A stretch of 64,000 nt of DNA from JAWKZG01 sp041396125 (GCA_041396125.1 JAWKZG010000015.1:72476-136475); one strand, 5' to 3'; numbered from the stretch's first letter, positions 25,595 to 36,754 are shown. The notes: generated from the sequence alone by a model not told the origin. A program made the numbers and translations.

Positions 25595-26086
25595 TCAAGG
25601 ATTGAGCTGAACCTGCCAGTACCCGACATCCAGCCATTTACCGAATTTGTAACCGACTTCTTTGAAGTGGGCAACTTTGGTCATACCGAGCTTTTCATGC
25701 AAGGCGATGCTCGCCGGATTGGGCAGCGTAATACCGCCAATAGCCACATGAATCGAATTATTTCTCAGCTCGGTAAATAATGCGTTGTAGAGGCTTGTAC
25801 CCCAGCCGTTGGCTACTGCAGTTCGGGATACGTAAACCGTTGTTTCGACGCTATAGCGATAAGCGCTCCGCTCACTCCAGGGCGTGGCATAGGCATAACC
25901 TATAAGTGTGCTGTTTTCTTCGGCGACCAGCCAGGGCAGCTGTGCCTGCTGAATTCTGGCGATACGCTTGAGTATGTCGCTGGCGGTGACAGGCGTTTCT
26001 TCAAAGGTGACCGCCGTTTCTTGAATATAGTGGTTATAAATAGCGGCGATCGCACCAGCATCAGCCGCAAGAACTTGACGTATCAT
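25595..26086 (-). CDS. GNAT acetyltransferase (phosphinothricin acetyltransferase-like)
   Basis: A 163-residue acetyltransferase. MIRQVLAADAGAIAAIYNHYIQETAVTFEE, WSERSAYRYSVETTVYV and LPNPASIALHEKLGM are typical of the PAT/MddA-acetyltransferase type that acetylates glutamate-like amines such as phosphinothricin or methionine sulfoximine. The ATG at 26086 is set by homology. It is 81 bp after ureG on the same strand, so it may be read from the urease transcript. Note that this is not the methyltransferase also called MddA at 31735. Confidence 0.85.
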   Translation of the reverse strand: MIRQVLAADAGAIAAIYNHYIQETAVTFEETPVTASDILKRIARIQQAQLPWLVAEENSTLIGYAYATPWSERSAYRYSVETTVYVSRTAVANGWGTSLYNALFTELRNNSIHVAIGGITLPNPASIALHEKLGMTKVAHFKEVGYKFGKWLDVGYWQVQLNP

Positions 26087-26167
26087 GGTAGTTTCCTGTG
26101 TGCTAAATGGCCTAGCATCAGTTTTCAACCGATTATTCTGAGCCACTGCTGCAAACGCATTGTGTCT

Positions 26168-26803
26168 TTAACTCACTGCATGTGCCGGTGTAGCGCCTAA
26201 CATGCCTTCCCGCTCGATAAACGCAATGACGTCATCCAGACCCTGGCCGGATTTCAGGTTGGTGAACACAAAGGGCCGGTCTCCCCGCATTTTTTTGGCA
26301 TCCCGATCCATGACCTCCAGCGAGGCACCAACATAAGGCGCGAGGTCAATTTTGTTGATGATCAGCAAATCCGAGCGGGTAATACCGGGGCCGCCTTTAC
26401 GGGGAATTTTGTCACCGGCGGACACGTCGATCACATACAGCGTAAGATCAGATAACTCAGGGCTGAAAGTAGCAGCCAGATTATCACCACCAGATTCAAC
26501 CAGCACCAAATCCAGACCTTCGAAGCGGGCAGCCAGTTGATCCACTGCCGCCAGATTCATGGAGGCGTCTTCACGGATTGCGGTATGTGGGCAGCCGCCG
26601 GTCTCAACGCCGATGATGCGGTCTTCTGATAGTGCCTGGTGGCGGATCAGAAACTGGGCGTCTTCCTTGGTGTAAATATCATTGGTAACGACAGCAATCT
26701 GATAGCGCTCGCGCAGCGCCGTACACAGCGCCGCAACCAACGCGGTTTTGCCGGACCCGACCGGGCCACCGACGCCAATGCGTAATAAGGGTTTTGCTGA
26801 CAT
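26168..26803 (-). CDS. ureG: Urease accessory GTPase UreG
   Basis: Delivers nickel to urease using GTP. The 211-residue length is standard. The P-loop is [11 protein letters not shown]. Other family markers are [28 protein letters not shown] (Cys-Pro-His nickel site), [11 protein letters not shown] and the guanine site [11 protein letters not shown]. The ATG at 26803 is chosen because [13 protein letters not shown] is the usual start; upstream codons have no coding character. 61 bp after ureF. Confidence 0.96.
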   Translation of the reverse strand: MSAKPLLRIGVGGPVGSGKTALVAALCTALRERYQIAVVTNDIYTKEDAQFLIRHQALSEDRIIGVETGGCPHTAIREDASMNLAAVDQLAARFEGLDLVLVESGGDNLAATFSPELSDLTLYVIDVSAGDKIPRKGGPGITRSDLLIINKIDLAPYVGASLEVMDRDAKKMRGDRPFVFTNLKSGQGLDDVIAFIEREGMLGATPAHAVS

Positions 26804-26864
26804 TAAAAAGTCCTCATCAATAAGCGGTAGAATAGCGTTCGTTGCAAGCTTGGTCCGTAAGCTA

Positions 26865-27539
26865 TCAAGACCGGAAAAGCCGTGAATACTGCGTCTCATG
26901 CAAGGCGCTGGCCAGGGCCAGACCCGGCAGTGCGCCTGTGATATCGGCGTCATCCAGCGTTAATCCCTCGTTGACTGCGGCAACAATGAACGGCTGCGCC
27001 TGACTCAAAATACGTTGGGCGGCGGTTTGCCCGAGCGGTACCAGTTTGGTCGCTGCCATGGTCTGGTTTTCGGTCCAGCTCCACAGATAGCCGTTGGCAG
27101 CGGCGGGCGCACTGATGTCCCAGCACACAGCGGCCAGCGTGAACAAGGTGGCAAAGCAGACCCGGTCGGCACCCTGCCAGGGTTGCGCGGCGACCATGCC
27201 CTGGTTGGATAGCAAGCGCGCCAGCGCCCGGCCCAGATGCTGTTCCTCCTGTTGCAGTTCGGCGCTCTCGCGGGCGGCGAATAAATAATCGTTCCAATAC
27301 TGCACGTTATCTGTGTTATTGCTTGCCCAGGCCTGGTGCAGACGGGCAAAAACCGGAACATCCAGATACGTCAGACCGTGTTGCAGTACACCGAATATCC
27401 AGTCGCGCGCGCTGCTTTCATCCTGTACCCAGGCCGCTTCCAGTGCATATTCCAGGCCTTGCGAATAAGCATAGGCACCGACCGGCAGTGATGGGCTGAC
27501 CAGTTGCAGCAGGCGTAATAAAGCCAGGTTATCGGTCAT
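26865..27539 (-). CDS. ureF: Urease accessory protein UreF
   Basis: A 224-residue helical scaffold that joins UreD and UreG on apo-urease and controls GTP hydrolysis. Family stretches are [44 protein letters not shown] and [24 protein letters not shown]. 11 bp after ureE in the same operon. Confidence 0.95.
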   Translation of the reverse strand: MTDNLALLRLLQLVSPSLPVGAYAYSQGLEYALEAAWVQDESSARDWIFGVLQHGLTYLDVPVFARLHQAWASNNTDNVQYWNDYLFAARESAELQQEEQHLGRALARLLSNQGMVAAQPWQGADRVCFATLFTLAAVCWDISAPAAANGYLWSWTENQTMAATKLVPLGQTAAQRILSQAQPFIVAAVNEGLTLDDADITGALPGLALASALHETQYSRLFRS

Positions 27540-27550
27540 GTGACAGGCTG

Positions 27551-28072
27551 TCAGTCATGTGTATGCCCACCCTGCGCGTGTTCCCCGTGGGTGTGCCCGC
27601 CATGTGTGTCCTCTCCGTGCGCGTGCTGATGCCCGCCGCGATAAGCGCCGGCTTCCGGCTCGAACGGCGCCTGTTCGATCTGCACCGACAGGCCCAGTTG
27701 TCGCACCATATCGTCCAGCACATGATCATGCCGGTAACGCAGGCTGTGCGTGTCGATCTGCAAGGGTACGTGACGGTTGCCGAGATGATAGGCTGCTCGT
27801 AGCAGCTGTAATGGCGTGTCACTGTGGACGGTAGAAACACACTCAGCAGCAGCACAGACTTCGATCAGTTCGCCACTGTCGGTACGCAGACAATCGCCGT
27901 GGCGCAGCACCGTCCCGCGTGGCAGAAACAGGCCGATCTCGATGCCGTTATCAAGTTGTGCGCGCAGCCGGCTTTTCTGGCGCAGCTCATAGGGCAGCGT
28001 CAAACGACCGGTCACCGGCGCATTGTTGGGCGCTTCTGGTTTGGTGTCAGCGACTTCGTGAATTTCAAGCAT
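27551..28072 (-). CDS. ureE: Urease accessory protein UreE (nickel chaperone)
   Basis: A 173-residue nickel-binding chaperone. The N-terminal half is the UreE beta domain ([32 protein letters not shown]). The metal-binding domain follows ([13 protein letters not shown]), then [17 protein letters not shown]. The last about 30 residues are a His/Gly-rich tail ([18 protein letters not shown]) that stores nickel. The ATG at 28072 is set by homology. Confidence 0.95.
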   Translation of the reverse strand: MLEIHEVADTKPEAPNNAPVTGRLTLPYELRQKSRLRAQLDNGIEIGLFLPRGTVLRHGDCLRTDSGELIEVCAAAECVSTVHSDTPLQLLRAAYHLGNRHVPLQIDTHSLRYRHDHVLDDMVRQLGLSVQIEQAPFEPEAGAYRGGHQHAHGEDTHGGHTHGEHAQGGHTHD

Positions 28073-28122
28073 AAGTACCTGCAGAAAAATGAGCGGAAAT
28101 AATGAGCGTGCCTCGCAGCTGT

Positions 28123-29823
28123 TTAAAACAGAAAATAGCGCTGGGCCAGCGGCAGTACTGCCAGCGGTTCGCACACCAGCAGCTCGCCATCGGCACGGAC
28201 TTCATAGGTCTGCGGGTCGACCTCCATCCTGGGCAGATAAGCGTTATGGATCAGGTCTTGTTTACGGATAGCGCGGGTATTGCCTACCGCGACCAGACGC
28301 TTGCTCAGACCGAGCGGGTCCAGCGTGCCATTGTTCAATGCGGTCTGCGAAACAAAACTAACCGAGGTGGCGCTGCGGGCTTTGCCCAGGGCACCGAACA
28401 TGGGCCGGTAATGGACTGGCTGCGGGGTCGGGATGGAGGCGTTCGGGTCGCCCATCAGAGCCGCCGCGATCATGCCACCCTTGATGACCAGCGCCGGTTT
28501 GACGCCGAAAAAAGCCGGTTTCCATAATACGATATCCGCCAGTTTGCCGGTTTCCAGTGAGCCGACTTCGTGCGCGATGCCGTGGGTGATGGCCGGATTA
28601 ATCGTGTACTTGGCAATATAGCGTTTGGCACGGAAGTTATCGTGTTCAGCTGTATCTTCCGGCAATGCGCCACGCTGAACTTTCATTTTGTGCGCGGTCT
28701 GCCAGGTGCGGCTGATGACTTCACCGACCCTGCCCATTGCCTGGGAATCAGAGGCAATCATCGAAAACGCACCAAGATCGTGCAGAATGTCTTCCGCCGC
28801 AATGGTTTCCCGACGAATACGCGAATCGGCAAAAGCGACATCTTCAGGGATATTCGGATCCAGGTGATGGCAGACCATCAGCATATCGAGGTGCTCATCG
28901 ACCGTGTTGACCGTGTAGGGACGGGTCGGATTGGTCGAGGAGGGCAGCACATTAGCCTCGCCGCAGGCCTTGATAATATCCGGCGCATGGCCACCACCCG
29001 CACCTTCGGTGTGATAGGTATGGATCGCGCGGCCTTTAAAAGCTCGCAAAGTGTCTTCGACGAAGCCGGATTCGTTGAGCGTGTCGGTATGGATGGCGAC
29101 CTGGACATCATAGCGCTCGGCTACGCTCAGGCAGCAGTCGATAGCGGCTGGCGTGGTGCCCCAATCTTCATGCAGTTTCAGCCCCATCGCGCCGGCCTGG
29201 ACTTGTTCTTCCAATGCGCCGGGCAGACTGGCGTTGCCTTTGCCGAGAAAACCCAGGTTCATGGGCAGTTCCTCGGCAGCCTGCAGCATGCGCTGAATAT
29301 GCCAGGGGCCGGGGGTGCAGGTGGTGGCATTGGTGCCAGTGGCAGGTCCGGTGCCGCCCCCGAGCATGGTGGTCACGCCCGACATCAGGGCGTCGTCGAT
29401 CTGTTGCGGACAAATAAAATGAATATGGGCATCGAGGCCGCCGGCCGTGGCGATCAGACCTTCGCCGGCAATCGCTTCGGTGCCGGGGCCAATGACAATG
29501 TCGATATTGGACTGGATATCGGGATTACCGGCTTTGCCGATGGCGTGGATGCGGCCGTTTTTAAGTCCGATATCGGCTTTGACGATGCCCCAGTGATCCA
29601 GAATCAGGGCATTGGTGATGACCGTGTCGACGGCGTCCTGGCAACTGCGCTGGGATTGACCCATCCCGTCGCGGATAACTTTGCCGCCGCCGAATTTGAC
29701 TTCATCGCCATAGCGAGTGTAGTCGCGCTCGACCTGAATCAGTAGTTCGGTATCACCGAGTCGTACCCGATCGCCAACCGTCGGGCCATACATCTCGGCA
29801 TAAGCCTGGCGTGAGATTTTCAT
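28123..29823 (-). CDS. ureC: Urease alpha subunit UreC
   Basis: Catalytic subunit, hydrolysing urea to ammonia and carbamate in the cytoplasm. 566 residues, normal size. All nickel ligands are visible: the His pair in [10 protein letters not shown], the Lys to be carbamylated in [10 protein letters not shown], His in VAIHTDT, His in [13 protein letters not shown] and Asp in ASDSQAMG. The flap Cys-His is in [13 protein letters not shown]. No defects, so urease should be active. Confidence 0.98.
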   Translation of the reverse strand: MKISRQAYAEMYGPTVGDRVRLGDTELLIQVERDYTRYGDEVKFGGGKVIRDGMGQSQRSCQDAVDTVITNALILDHWGIVKADIGLKNGRIHAIGKAGNPDIQSNIDIVIGPGTEAIAGEGLIATAGGLDAHIHFICPQQIDDALMSGVTTMLGGGTGPATGTNATTCTPGPWHIQRMLQAAEELPMNLGFLGKGNASLPGALEEQVQAGAMGLKLHEDWGTTPAAIDCCLSVAERYDVQVAIHTDTLNESGFVEDTLRAFKGRAIHTYHTEGAGGGHAPDIIKACGEANVLPSSTNPTRPYTVNTVDEHLDMLMVCHHLDPNIPEDVAFADSRIRRETIAAEDILHDLGAFSMIASDSQAMGRVGEVISRTWQTAHKMKVQRGALPEDTAEHDNFRAKRYIAKYTINPAITHGIAHEVGSLETGKLADIVLWKPAFFGVKPALVIKGGMIAAALMGDPNASIPTPQPVHYRPMFGALGKARSATSVSFVSQTALNNGTLDPLGLSKRLVAVGNTRAIRKQDLIHNAYLPRMEVDPQTYEVRADGELLVCEPLAVLPLAQRYFLF

Positions 29824-29839
29824 GGTAGCTGCCTCGGCA

Positions 29840-30145
29840 TTATAGTTTTCCCATCACATCAGCCCGAAAGCCGTATACTTCGCGGTTGCCGCTGTAAGCA
29901 ACCAGTTCGATCTCGCGCTGCTGGCCCGGCTCGAAGCGGACTGCAGTGCCTGCCGGAATATTCAGCCGCATGCCGCGGGTGGGCGCGCGATCAAAGTGCA
30001 GGGCCGGATTAGTTTCAAAAAAATGGTAATGCGAGCCGACCTGGATCGGCCGGTCACCGTTATTGGCAACGGTCACAGTGATTACCGCGCTGCCGGCATT
30101 CAGCTCAAGTTCACCGGGTTGGGGAATGATTTCTCCGGGAATCAT
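29840..30145 (-). CDS. ureB: Urease beta subunit UreB
   Basis: A 101-residue structural subunit of the three-chain bacterial urease. [18 protein letters not shown], then [18 protein letters not shown] and [16 protein letters not shown] are invariant family stretches. The ATG at 30145 is the family start; upstream codons are repetitive and not protein-like. 16 bp before ureC. Confidence 0.97.
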   Translation of the reverse strand: MIPGEIIPQPGELELNAGSAVITVTVANNGDRPIQVGSHYHFFETNPALHFDRAPTRGMRLNIPAGTAVRFEPGQQREIELVAYSGNREVYGFRADVMGKL

Positions 30146-30176
30146 GTCAGGCTCCTGTGGATCAGACGATGGGGGA

Positions 30177-30479
30177 TCAGACGATAGGCTCGTGTACGGT
30201 GACCAGCTTGGTACCGTCCGGGAACGTGGCTTCGACCTGCACATCCGGGATCATCTCTGCCACCCCGTCCATCACATCTTCACGGCGCAGCAGGGTGCGT
30301 CCGTAGTCCATCAGTTCGGCAACACTCTGGCCATCACGGGCAGCTTCCAGCAGGGCCGCCGAAATATAGGCGACGGCTTCCGGGTAGTTCAGTTTCAAAC
30401 CACGTGCTTTGCGTCTTTCGGCCACCAGACCGGCGGTAAAAATCAGCATTTTGTCTTTTTCGCGGGGAGATAAATCCAT
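30177..30479 (-). CDS. ureA: Urease gamma subunit UreA
   Basis: A 100-residue structural subunit. [37 protein letters not shown] and the C-terminal [13 protein letters not shown] are diagnostic. GGAGG lies 7 bases before the ATG. It sits between ureD (13 bp upstream) and ureB (31 bp downstream). Confidence 0.97.
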   Translation of the reverse strand: MDLSPREKDKMLIFTAGLVAERRKARGLKLNYPEAVAYISAALLEAARDGQSVAELMDYGRTLLRREDVMDGVAEMIPDVQVEATFPDGTKLVTVHEPIV

Positions 30480-30492
30480 CGGTTTCCTCCGA

Positions 30493-31329
30493 TTAGAGCG
30501 CCCAGACCCGTGGCGGGCAGGCGGGTTTGTGCAATAAGCCGGGTCGCAGCAGAGTCCAGGCCTGGCTGAACAGCGCGCGCGCTTCGGCGGTTGACGGGCC
30601 CAGATAACGACACAGCAGCAAATCCTGTACCTGTGTGACGGCAAAACGCGTTGCAGGCGACGCCTGAATCTGCTCACGCAATGCATCTACCTGGGTACTG
30701 TCTTGCAAAGTGCAAAATAAGGTAGCACTGACCGGTTGGGCGTGCAGACCCCAGGGCGCTGTTAATGCCACGGAACCACCCTGCCAGCGACTGCGTTCCA
30801 GCAGCAGTGGCTGGCCGTCACGGTAAATTTCCAGACTTTGCTGGCAGACACCCCGTGTGAAGGATTCAGCGCTGGACGGTCGTCCGAGACAGAGTATTTC
30901 CCAGCCCAGGGCTCTGGCGTTTGCATGCAGTTCCAGCCGGGTGGTCGTGGCCAGTTTGGCACCATCAAATACGATGGTTTCCTGCGGCAACCATTCCAGT
31001 ACTGCATCAGCCTGTACCGTCAGGGTATTAAGCTGCTGCGCAAACGGGCCGCCACTGCGATAAAACTTGCCAGCCGAGGGGGTGGTGAGCAGCACCCAGG
31101 TATTGGAGCCGAGCTGGCCGTCAAGATCGAGCCGGTCACCGCCGACGACACCGCCCGGCGGATGCAGAATATACACCTGGCAACTGCCGTCCGGCTCCGG
31201 ATAAAAGGCCGCTGTACACGCAGCGGGCCGAAGTGACGGCAACGCCGGAGTATGCTGCGCTGTCCAGCGTGCTCGAATTCGGAGCGCCAGTCGCGCCTGC
31301 CAGCCCGTACTGGGCAGAATAGCCGTCAT
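30493..31329 (-). CDS. ureD: Urease accessory protein UreD
   Basis: A 278-residue accessory protein (UreD/UreH) that binds apo-urease and channels nickel from UreG. Seen: [56 protein letters not shown] and the C-terminal [25 protein letters not shown]. First gene of ureDABCEFG. The 5' leader is about 170 bases from the sigma-54 promoter candidate. Confidence 0.95.
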   Translation of the reverse strand: MTAILPSTGWQARLALRIRARWTAQHTPALPSLRPAACTAAFYPEPDGSCQVYILHPPGGVVGGDRLDLDGQLGSNTWVLLTTPSAGKFYRSGGPFAQQLNTLTVQADAVLEWLPQETIVFDGAKLATTTRLELHANARALGWEILCLGRPSSAESFTRGVCQQSLEIYRDGQPLLLERSRWQGGSVALTAPWGLHAQPVSATLFCTLQDSTQVDALREQIQASPATRFAVTQVQDLLLCRYLGPSTAEARALFSQAWTLLRPGLLHKPACPPRVWAL

Positions 31330-31510
31330 AGTGCCGCGCCGGCCATGTCAGTCATGGGGCGAGGTGGCGGAATTGACTGCAATAGCCTTCCGCCGGTTGC
31401 AGGCGGGACTGCTGCGAGTAAATAGAGGGCTATGAGTGATCTGAGCGCTTATGACCATCATCTGGTATTGCATGGAATTCCACACGACTGTTTTGGTAGT
31501 CGTTGATGAT

Positions 31511-31526
31511 GGCAAGCTTTATGCCA
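31511..31526 (-). promoter_or_regulatory. Sigma-54 promoter candidate for the urease operon
   Basis: Minus-strand TGGCATAAAGCTTGCC has TGGCA, exact TTGC and the required 10 bases between GG and GC. This is close to the -24/-12 consensus TGGCAC-N5-TTGCW. The predicted start is near 31500. Confidence 0.7.
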
Positions 31527-31611
31527 GCCGGTGCACGCAGTCCGGAACGCTATGGCGGTAAGCGAATTTTTAGATTGCAGCTGTTGCGGAGGGGTTGATC
31601 GAGGTTATTTT

Positions 31612-31628
31612 TGCACTTAATTGGTGCG
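31612..31628. promoter_or_regulatory. NtrC-like enhancer site upstream of ureD
   Basis: TGCACTTAATTGGTGCG differs at three positions from the classical glnA NtrC site (TGCACTAAAATGGTGCA). Its centre is about 120 bp upstream of the predicted ureD start, the usual enhancer distance. This implies activation when nitrogen is limiting. The rest of the 405-bp gap between mddA and ureD holds only a small hairpin (31484-31503). Confidence 0.65.
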
Positions 31629-31734
31629 AAGTAATATCGCTATGCTCAAAAACAGAGCGTGCGCGGGACTAGGTATCGAGCGGCAGAGTAGGCGCTGAAT
31701 TAACGCTGCTCTCTACCGCCCTTTATACTACAGA

Positions 31735-32508
31735 CTACATCGGATCATTGGTTGCAACAGCCTGTTGCGCGTTATTTTTGCGGGACAGAAAACGTGGGAT
31801 CAGCATCGGCACCTGGCGCTTGTAATTGCGGTAAGCATCGCCGTGATAGTGGATCAGGTCACGCTCCTCGAACTGAACCGCCAGCAGAATATAAACCGTG
31901 GTCATCACTGCGAAGACCAGATGGGTTGCTGTCATATCAGGGGTAGCCCAGAAAGCGAAAATAAAACCGACATACAAGGGATGCCGCACCAGCTTGTATA
32001 GACTGGGCGTGACGAAGTGCGGGTGTTCATAGTCTCTGCCACGCAAATGCAGCCATACCTGCCGTAAGCCGAACAGATCGAAATGGTTGATCAAAAAGGT
32101 GCTGGCCAGCACCAGCAGCCAGCCAAACGCGCACAGTCCGTATAGCATATTGCGCCCGATGGTGTTGTTGACCTGCCAGATCGCGCCGCCCAGTGGCTGC
32201 CATTGCCAAAACAGTAAGATTAGCGCCAGGCTGGAAAATAGCACATAAGTGCTGCGTTCGATGTGCTCCGGCACAATTTTGGTCCACAGCGCCTTGAAGC
32301 CGGGCCGGGCCATAACGCTATGCTGTACGGCGAATACCGACAGTAAAGCCAAATCGATGAGCAAAGCCTGGCCGAATGGCAAAGTAGGTATGCCATCGAT
32401 TGATGTGGGCACGATAAAATTTCCTACAAAGCCGATAGCATAGAGAAACGTGGCAAAAAATATCGCGTAACAGACTATTCCGTAAAAAAAAGCGGCGATG
32501 CGGTGCAT
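31735..32508 (-). CDS. mddA: Methanethiol S-methyltransferase-like membrane protein (MddA/NnrU-ICMT type)
   Basis: A 257-residue inner-membrane protein with about six hydrophobic segments. It matches MddA, which methylates methanethiol to dimethyl sulfide with S-adenosylmethionine. Shared stretches are [32 protein letters not shown] residues, [37 protein letters not shown] and the SAM-binding C-terminal part [10 protein letters not shown]...EERDL. Wider ICMT-family methyltransferases are the alternative. It is alone, but other sulfur genes occur at 17-19 kb. Confidence 0.75.
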   Translation of the reverse strand: MHRIAAFFYGIVCYAIFFATFLYAIGFVGNFIVPTSIDGIPTLPFGQALLIDLALLSVFAVQHSVMARPGFKALWTKIVPEHIERSTYVLFSSLALILLFWQWQPLGGAIWQVNNTIGRNMLYGLCAFGWLLVLASTFLINHFDLFGLRQVWLHLRGRDYEHPHFVTPSLYKLVRHPLYVGFIFAFWATPDMTATHLVFAVMTTVYILLAVQFEERDLIHYHGDAYRNYKRQVPMLIPRFLSRKNNAQQAVATNDPM

Positions 32509-32675
32509 TATTTAACTCCTTAAAATAAATGCTTATGGGTTCCAATGGTTGCGCCGCAGGGTATGGCAATGCGACACCAGCACAGTTTCCCCGACCGGCA
32601 TCATAGATATGTCGTTTGGAACGTGAAAAAGCCAGGAAGAGGCGTTAATAATCCGTCAATAAGGGGTACCAGCGC

Positions 32676-33649
32676 TTATTGCAATGCGCAAAGCCGTGTA
32701 TCGATGCCGTTGGCAACAGCCTTGTGCATTGCGCAGCGGGCAGCAGTAACGACCTCGCGGATTGCCGCAGACACAACCGCAGGCTGGTCCAGCTGGATAA
32801 AATGACCGCTGGCAGGCACCAGCTGAAAACGGCCTTGCGGTGTTCGTCCGGCCAGTTCGTGCTGTAACCGCAGCCATTGTTCCGCCATCCGCTGTGCCTT
32901 ATCCGAGCGGGCCTGTGGAAACTGTCATGGGCCAGAACCACCAGCGGCACATCAGGCAGGCTCAGCCAGGATGCTGCCTGACGGGCACTGAGCCGCATCG
33001 CGCCCAACTCGTCATACAGGGTTCTGACCGCGTCCGGTAACAACGCAAGCCGTTGTGCGACGGTACGGAGTTCCGCCGGTATGCCGACAGGAATACGGGA
33101 AGAATTGCTAATGACAAAGCCTTTTGAGCGGGACGGTGCCAGCGGTTTGGCATAACCTGTAGCAGCGATCTTCTGAAATTGCTGCTCGTGTGACGAATCG
33201 ACCAGCACCAGGCCGGCGACCTGATCGGGATAGAAATGCGCAAATCCGCGTGCGGTAAATCCCCCCAGGGAATGCCCCACCATAATATAAGGTGGGGCTT
33301 CTAGCGCATTGCGCAGCAGTTGTGCCAGCTCGCTGATGAACACCGCACTGGTGCGCGGTGCCGGGCCGCGTTCGCTCCAGCCATGACCGGCCCGGTCATA
33401 GCTGCAAACACGAGTAAAAGCGGCGATCTCGGGTTGCACATACGCCCAGTCCAGGCTGGTGCCGCCAAGGCCTGAGTCCAGCACGACCAGCGGGCTGCCC
33501 TGGCCGCTGCAGTTGACATGCAGCTTGTGATTACCGACCGGTACCAGCCGGCCTGGAGCAGGATATTCACTCCAGCCGGGCGGCGCGCTATAGCCAGGTA
33601 GTGGCATCAGCAGCAGATATATGACAATGACATAAAATCGATTAAGCAT
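32676..33649 (-). pseudogene. Secreted alpha/beta hydrolase, one-base frameshift near the C-terminus
   Basis: Signal peptide (cleavage near GYSA), then an alpha/beta-hydrolase fold: LDSGLGGTSLDWAYVQP, the nucleophile elbow GHSLGG, Asp in LVVLAHD and His in VPASGHFIQLD. The frame breaks near 32919 in a run of A (T on the coding strand). Adding one base gives DSFPQARSDKAQRMAEQW and the normal end at 32676. This looks like a sequencing error. Substrate unknown; the sequence resembles broad esterase or haloperoxidase-like hydrolases. Confidence 0.8.
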
Positions 33650-33998
33650 GATCTGAAGAAGGCGTCAGGACTGCGCTGAAAAAGACTTCCACAAAAACAG
33701 ATTATATACCGAAAATTATTATGTTTCTTAAAGCGATAGTAAGCTGCCTGGTTGGCAGGCCAAAACAGACTAGCCGTGCTGGCGTACAGAAGTGCGGGCT
33801 GTGCTTGCAGCAGCGCCGTATTATCCAACTTGGTTTGCTCAGGCTACTTTGGCCATATCTGTAAGCACTGTCGGCTGGGCAGAGAGAGTTAACACATGAT
33901 CAAATTGGCAAAAATTTTATCTGTTTATATCGTTTTGGACAGGTACAATTGGGCCGCTTGCTTCCGGCAGATTACAGTGTAATGGATATTTTTTAATT
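33650..33998. other. Intergenic region upstream of purD
   Basis: About 350 bases between divergent genes. It is AT-rich close to purD, with a possible -10 box TACAAT at about 33943. I see no PurR-like operator, riboswitch or gene. Confidence 0.4.
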
Positions 33999-35294
33999 AT
34001 GATCAAATGCTTAGTGATTGGCGGTGGTGGCCGCGAACATGCTCTGGCCTGGAAAATCGGGCAATCAACCCGGGTTGGAGAGGTCTATGTTGCACCGGGT
34101 AATGCGGGTACTGCACTGGAGCCCGGCCTGACCAATATTCCGATTGCGGCCGACGATGTAGACGGTTTAGTGCGGTTTGCCCAAGAGAACACTATTGATT
34201 TAACCATCGTTGGCCCGGAGGCACCTTTAGTAAAGGGCGTAGTGGATACCTTCAAGGCGGCCGGGTTGCGTTGTTTTGGGCCTGACCGGAAGGCAGCACA
34301 GCTGGAAGGTTCGAAAGCGTTCTGCAAAGATTTCCTCGCCCGTCACAAGATTCCGACTGCGGCTTATCAAACCTTTACTGATCTGACTGCAGCGCTGGCT
34401 TATATCCGCCAGCAGGGTGCACCGCTGGTGGTCAAGGCTGATGGCTTGGCGGCGGGTAAAGGTGTCGTGGTAGCCCAGACTGAAGCCGAAGCCGAGGCGG
34501 CCGTGCAGGATATGCTGGCAGGCAATGCATTTGGTGCGGCTGGGCATCGGGTTGTTATCGAGGAATTCCTCCGTGGCGAGGAGGCGAGTTTTATCGTATT
34601 GGTGGATGGTGAGCATATCCTGCCGATGGCTTCTTCGCAGGATCATAAAGCCCGTGATGATGGTGATCACGGTCCCAATACCGGCGGTATGGGTGCGTAT
34701 TCTCCGGCACCGGTGGTAACGCCTGAGTTACATCAGCGGATCATGCGCGATGTTATCGAACCCACGGTGCGGGGGATGGCGGCGGACGGCTGTCCGTATA
34801 CGGGCTTTTTGTACGCCGGCGTAATGATAGGGCCAGACGGTGCTCCCAAGGTGCTGGAGTTCAACTGTCGTTTGGGTGACCCGGAAACCCAGCCTATTAT
34901 GCTGCGCCTGCGATCCGATCTGGTGGACTTATGCGAAGCAGCGCTGGCAGGACAACTCGATCAGGTGCAGGCCGACTGGGACGAACGGGCAGCGCTGGGT
35001 GTGGTATTGGCTGCCGGCGGTTACCCCGGTAATTATGCCAAAAATGCGGTTATCAAAGGCTTGTCTGCGGCAGACGGCGGGAGTCTGAAAGTGTTTCATG
35101 CCGGCACTGTCCTGCAGGACGGACAGGTCGTGACCAGCGGCGGGCGTGTGCTTTGTGTCACCGCGCTGGGCGCAACTGTACAGCAAGCGCAACAGCGGGC
35201 GTATGAGCAAGTCCGGGCCATTCACTGGGATGGGGTCTACTACCGCACGGATATTGGTTATCGGGCGGTAGCGCGGGAGAAAGCCGAGGGTTAG
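33999..35294 (+). CDS. purD: Phosphoribosylamine-glycine ligase (GARS)
   Basis: Second step of purine synthesis: joins glycine to phosphoribosylamine with ATP. The 431-residue length is typical. N-terminal VIGGGGREHALAWKI, the ATP-grasp region VVKADGLAAGKGVVVA, SSQDHKARDDGDHGPNTGG and EFNCRLGDPETQ are diagnostic. It stands alone (no purH beside it) and converges with rho, 2 bp between stop codons. Confidence 0.97.
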   Translation: MIKCLVIGGGGREHALAWKIGQSTRVGEVYVAPGNAGTALEPGLTNIPIAADDVDGLVRFAQENTIDLTIVGPEAPLVKGVVDTFKAAGLRCFGPDRKAAQLEGSKAFCKDFLARHKIPTAAYQTFTDLTAALAYIRQQGAPLVVKADGLAAGKGVVVAQTEAEAEAAVQDMLAGNAFGAAGHRVVIEEFLRGEEASFIVLVDGEHILPMASSQDHKARDDGDHGPNTGGMGAYSPAPVVTPELHQRIMRDVIEPTVRGMAADGCPYTGFLYAGVMIGPDGAPKVLEFNCRLGDPETQPIMLRLRSDLVDLCEAALAGQLDQVQADWDERAALGVVLAAGGYPGNYAKNAVIKGLSAADGGSLKVFHAGTVLQDGQVVTSGGRVLCVTALGATVQQAQQRAYEQVRAIHWDGVYYRTDIGYRAVAREKAEG

Positions 35295-35296
35295 GC

Positions 35297-36553
35297 TCAG
35301 CGTTTCATCGAATCGAAAAACTCGGCATTGGTTTTGGTATTTTTAAGCCGTTCCAGGAGAAACTCCATCGCTTGCAATTCTTCCATCGGATGCAGCAGCT
35401 TGCGCAGAATCCACAGTCGTTGCAAGTCATCCGAAGCGGTCAGCAATTCTTCGCGACGGGTGCCGGAACGGTTGATATTGATGGCCGGGTAAATCCGTTT
35501 TTCGGCAATATCGCGCACCAGATGGATTTCCATATTGCCGGTGCCTTTGAACTCTTCATAGATAACATCGTCCATCCGCGAGCCGGTTTCTACCAGCGCG
35601 GTAGCGATGATGGTCAGCGAGCCGCCTTCCTCGATGTTACGCGCCGCACCGAAAAAACGTTTGGGGCGCTGCAGGGCATTGGCATCGACACCGCCGGTAA
35701 GCACCTTGCCGGAAGCGGGTACAACTGTGTTATAGGCACGGGCCAGACGGGTAATCGAGTCCAGAAGAATGACAACATCGCGCTTGTGCTCAACTAGGCG
35801 TTTGGCTTTTTCGATTACCATTTCAGCAACTTGCACGTGCCGGGTGGCGGGTTCATCGAAAGTGCTGGACACCACTTCGCCGCGCACCGAGCGCTGCATT
35901 TCGGTGACTTCTTCAGGACGTTCATCGATCAGCAGCACCATCAGATAGCACTCGGGATGATTCGACGCGATGCTCTGGGCAATATTTTGCAGCATCATGG
36001 TTTTACCGGCTTTCGGCGGCGACACAATCAGGCCGCGCTGGCCTTTGCCGATTGGCGCGATCAGATCAATAACCCGTGCGGTAATGTCTTCGGTGCTGCC
36101 GTTGCCGCGCTCCAGCCACAGTCGGTCAGTCGCATGCAAAGGCGTCAGGTTTTCGAACAGGACTTTGTTCTTGGCGTTTTCCGGCGGCTCGTAATTGATC
36201 TCACTGACTTTAAGCAGTGCGAAGTAACGCTCACCGTCCTTGGGCGGACGGATCTTGCCGCTGACAGTATCGCCAGTACGCAAATTAAATCGCCGGATCT
36301 GACTGGGCGAGACATAAATATCGTCCGGCCCGGCTAAATAGGAACTGTCGGCTGAGCGTAAAAAGCCGAAACCGTCTTGCAGGATTTCCAGCACTCCATC
36401 GCCGAAAATGTCTTCGCCGTTTTTAGCCTGGGCTTTGAGGATGGCGAAAATTAAATCCTGTTTGCGCGAACGCGCCATGTTGTCGAGTTTTAAATCCTGG
36501 GCAATCGCGACCAGCTCCGCCGCGGATTGCGTTTTTAGTTCGGTCAGATTCAT
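35297..36553 (-). CDS. rho: Transcription termination factor Rho
   Basis: A 418-residue RNA-dependent ATPase that ends transcription. N-terminal helix bundle ([18 protein letters not shown]), RNA-binding cold-shock-like domain ([24 protein letters not shown]), Walker A (SPPKAGKTM) and Walker B ([16 protein letters not shown]), then the Q and R loops ([30 protein letters not shown]). Highly conserved and intact. The order rho-trxA and divergent rhlB is the same as in E. coli. Confidence 0.98.
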   Translation of the reverse strand: MNLTELKTQSAAELVAIAQDLKLDNMARSRKQDLIFAILKAQAKNGEDIFGDGVLEILQDGFGFLRSADSSYLAGPDDIYVSPSQIRRFNLRTGDTVSGKIRPPKDGERYFALLKVSEINYEPPENAKNKVLFENLTPLHATDRLWLERGNGSTEDITARVIDLIAPIGKGQRGLIVSPPKAGKTMMLQNIAQSIASNHPECYLMVLLIDERPEEVTEMQRSVRGEVVSSTFDEPATRHVQVAEMVIEKAKRLVEHKRDVVILLDSITRLARAYNTVVPASGKVLTGGVDANALQRPKRFFGAARNIEEGGSLTIIATALVETGSRMDDVIYEEFKGTGNMEIHLVRDIAEKRIYPAININRSGTRREELLTASDDLQRLWILRKLLHPMEELQAMEFLLERLKNTKTNAEFFDSMKR

Positions 36554-36754
36554 GTGATTAGGTCTGCTTTAAGATCAGCTTTTTGGATTGGCTTAAGTTG
36601 ATGCTAGCACCTCTGTGGGATAGAGGCGGGTATGTGGGTCACGTCTGGCGACGCTGCCTGCGGGTATGCTGCACGTAAAAACTGCGATAAGCTAACACGT
36701 TGAAAGGGCGGCGTCCAGTATTATGAGCGCCGCCGCGTGCGCAGGCTGAGGCAA

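Noticed and set aside
31367..31383. TGGCGGAATTGACTGCA on the plus strand as a sigma-54 promoter
   Set aside because: The GG to GC spacing is one base too long and it faces away from ureD.
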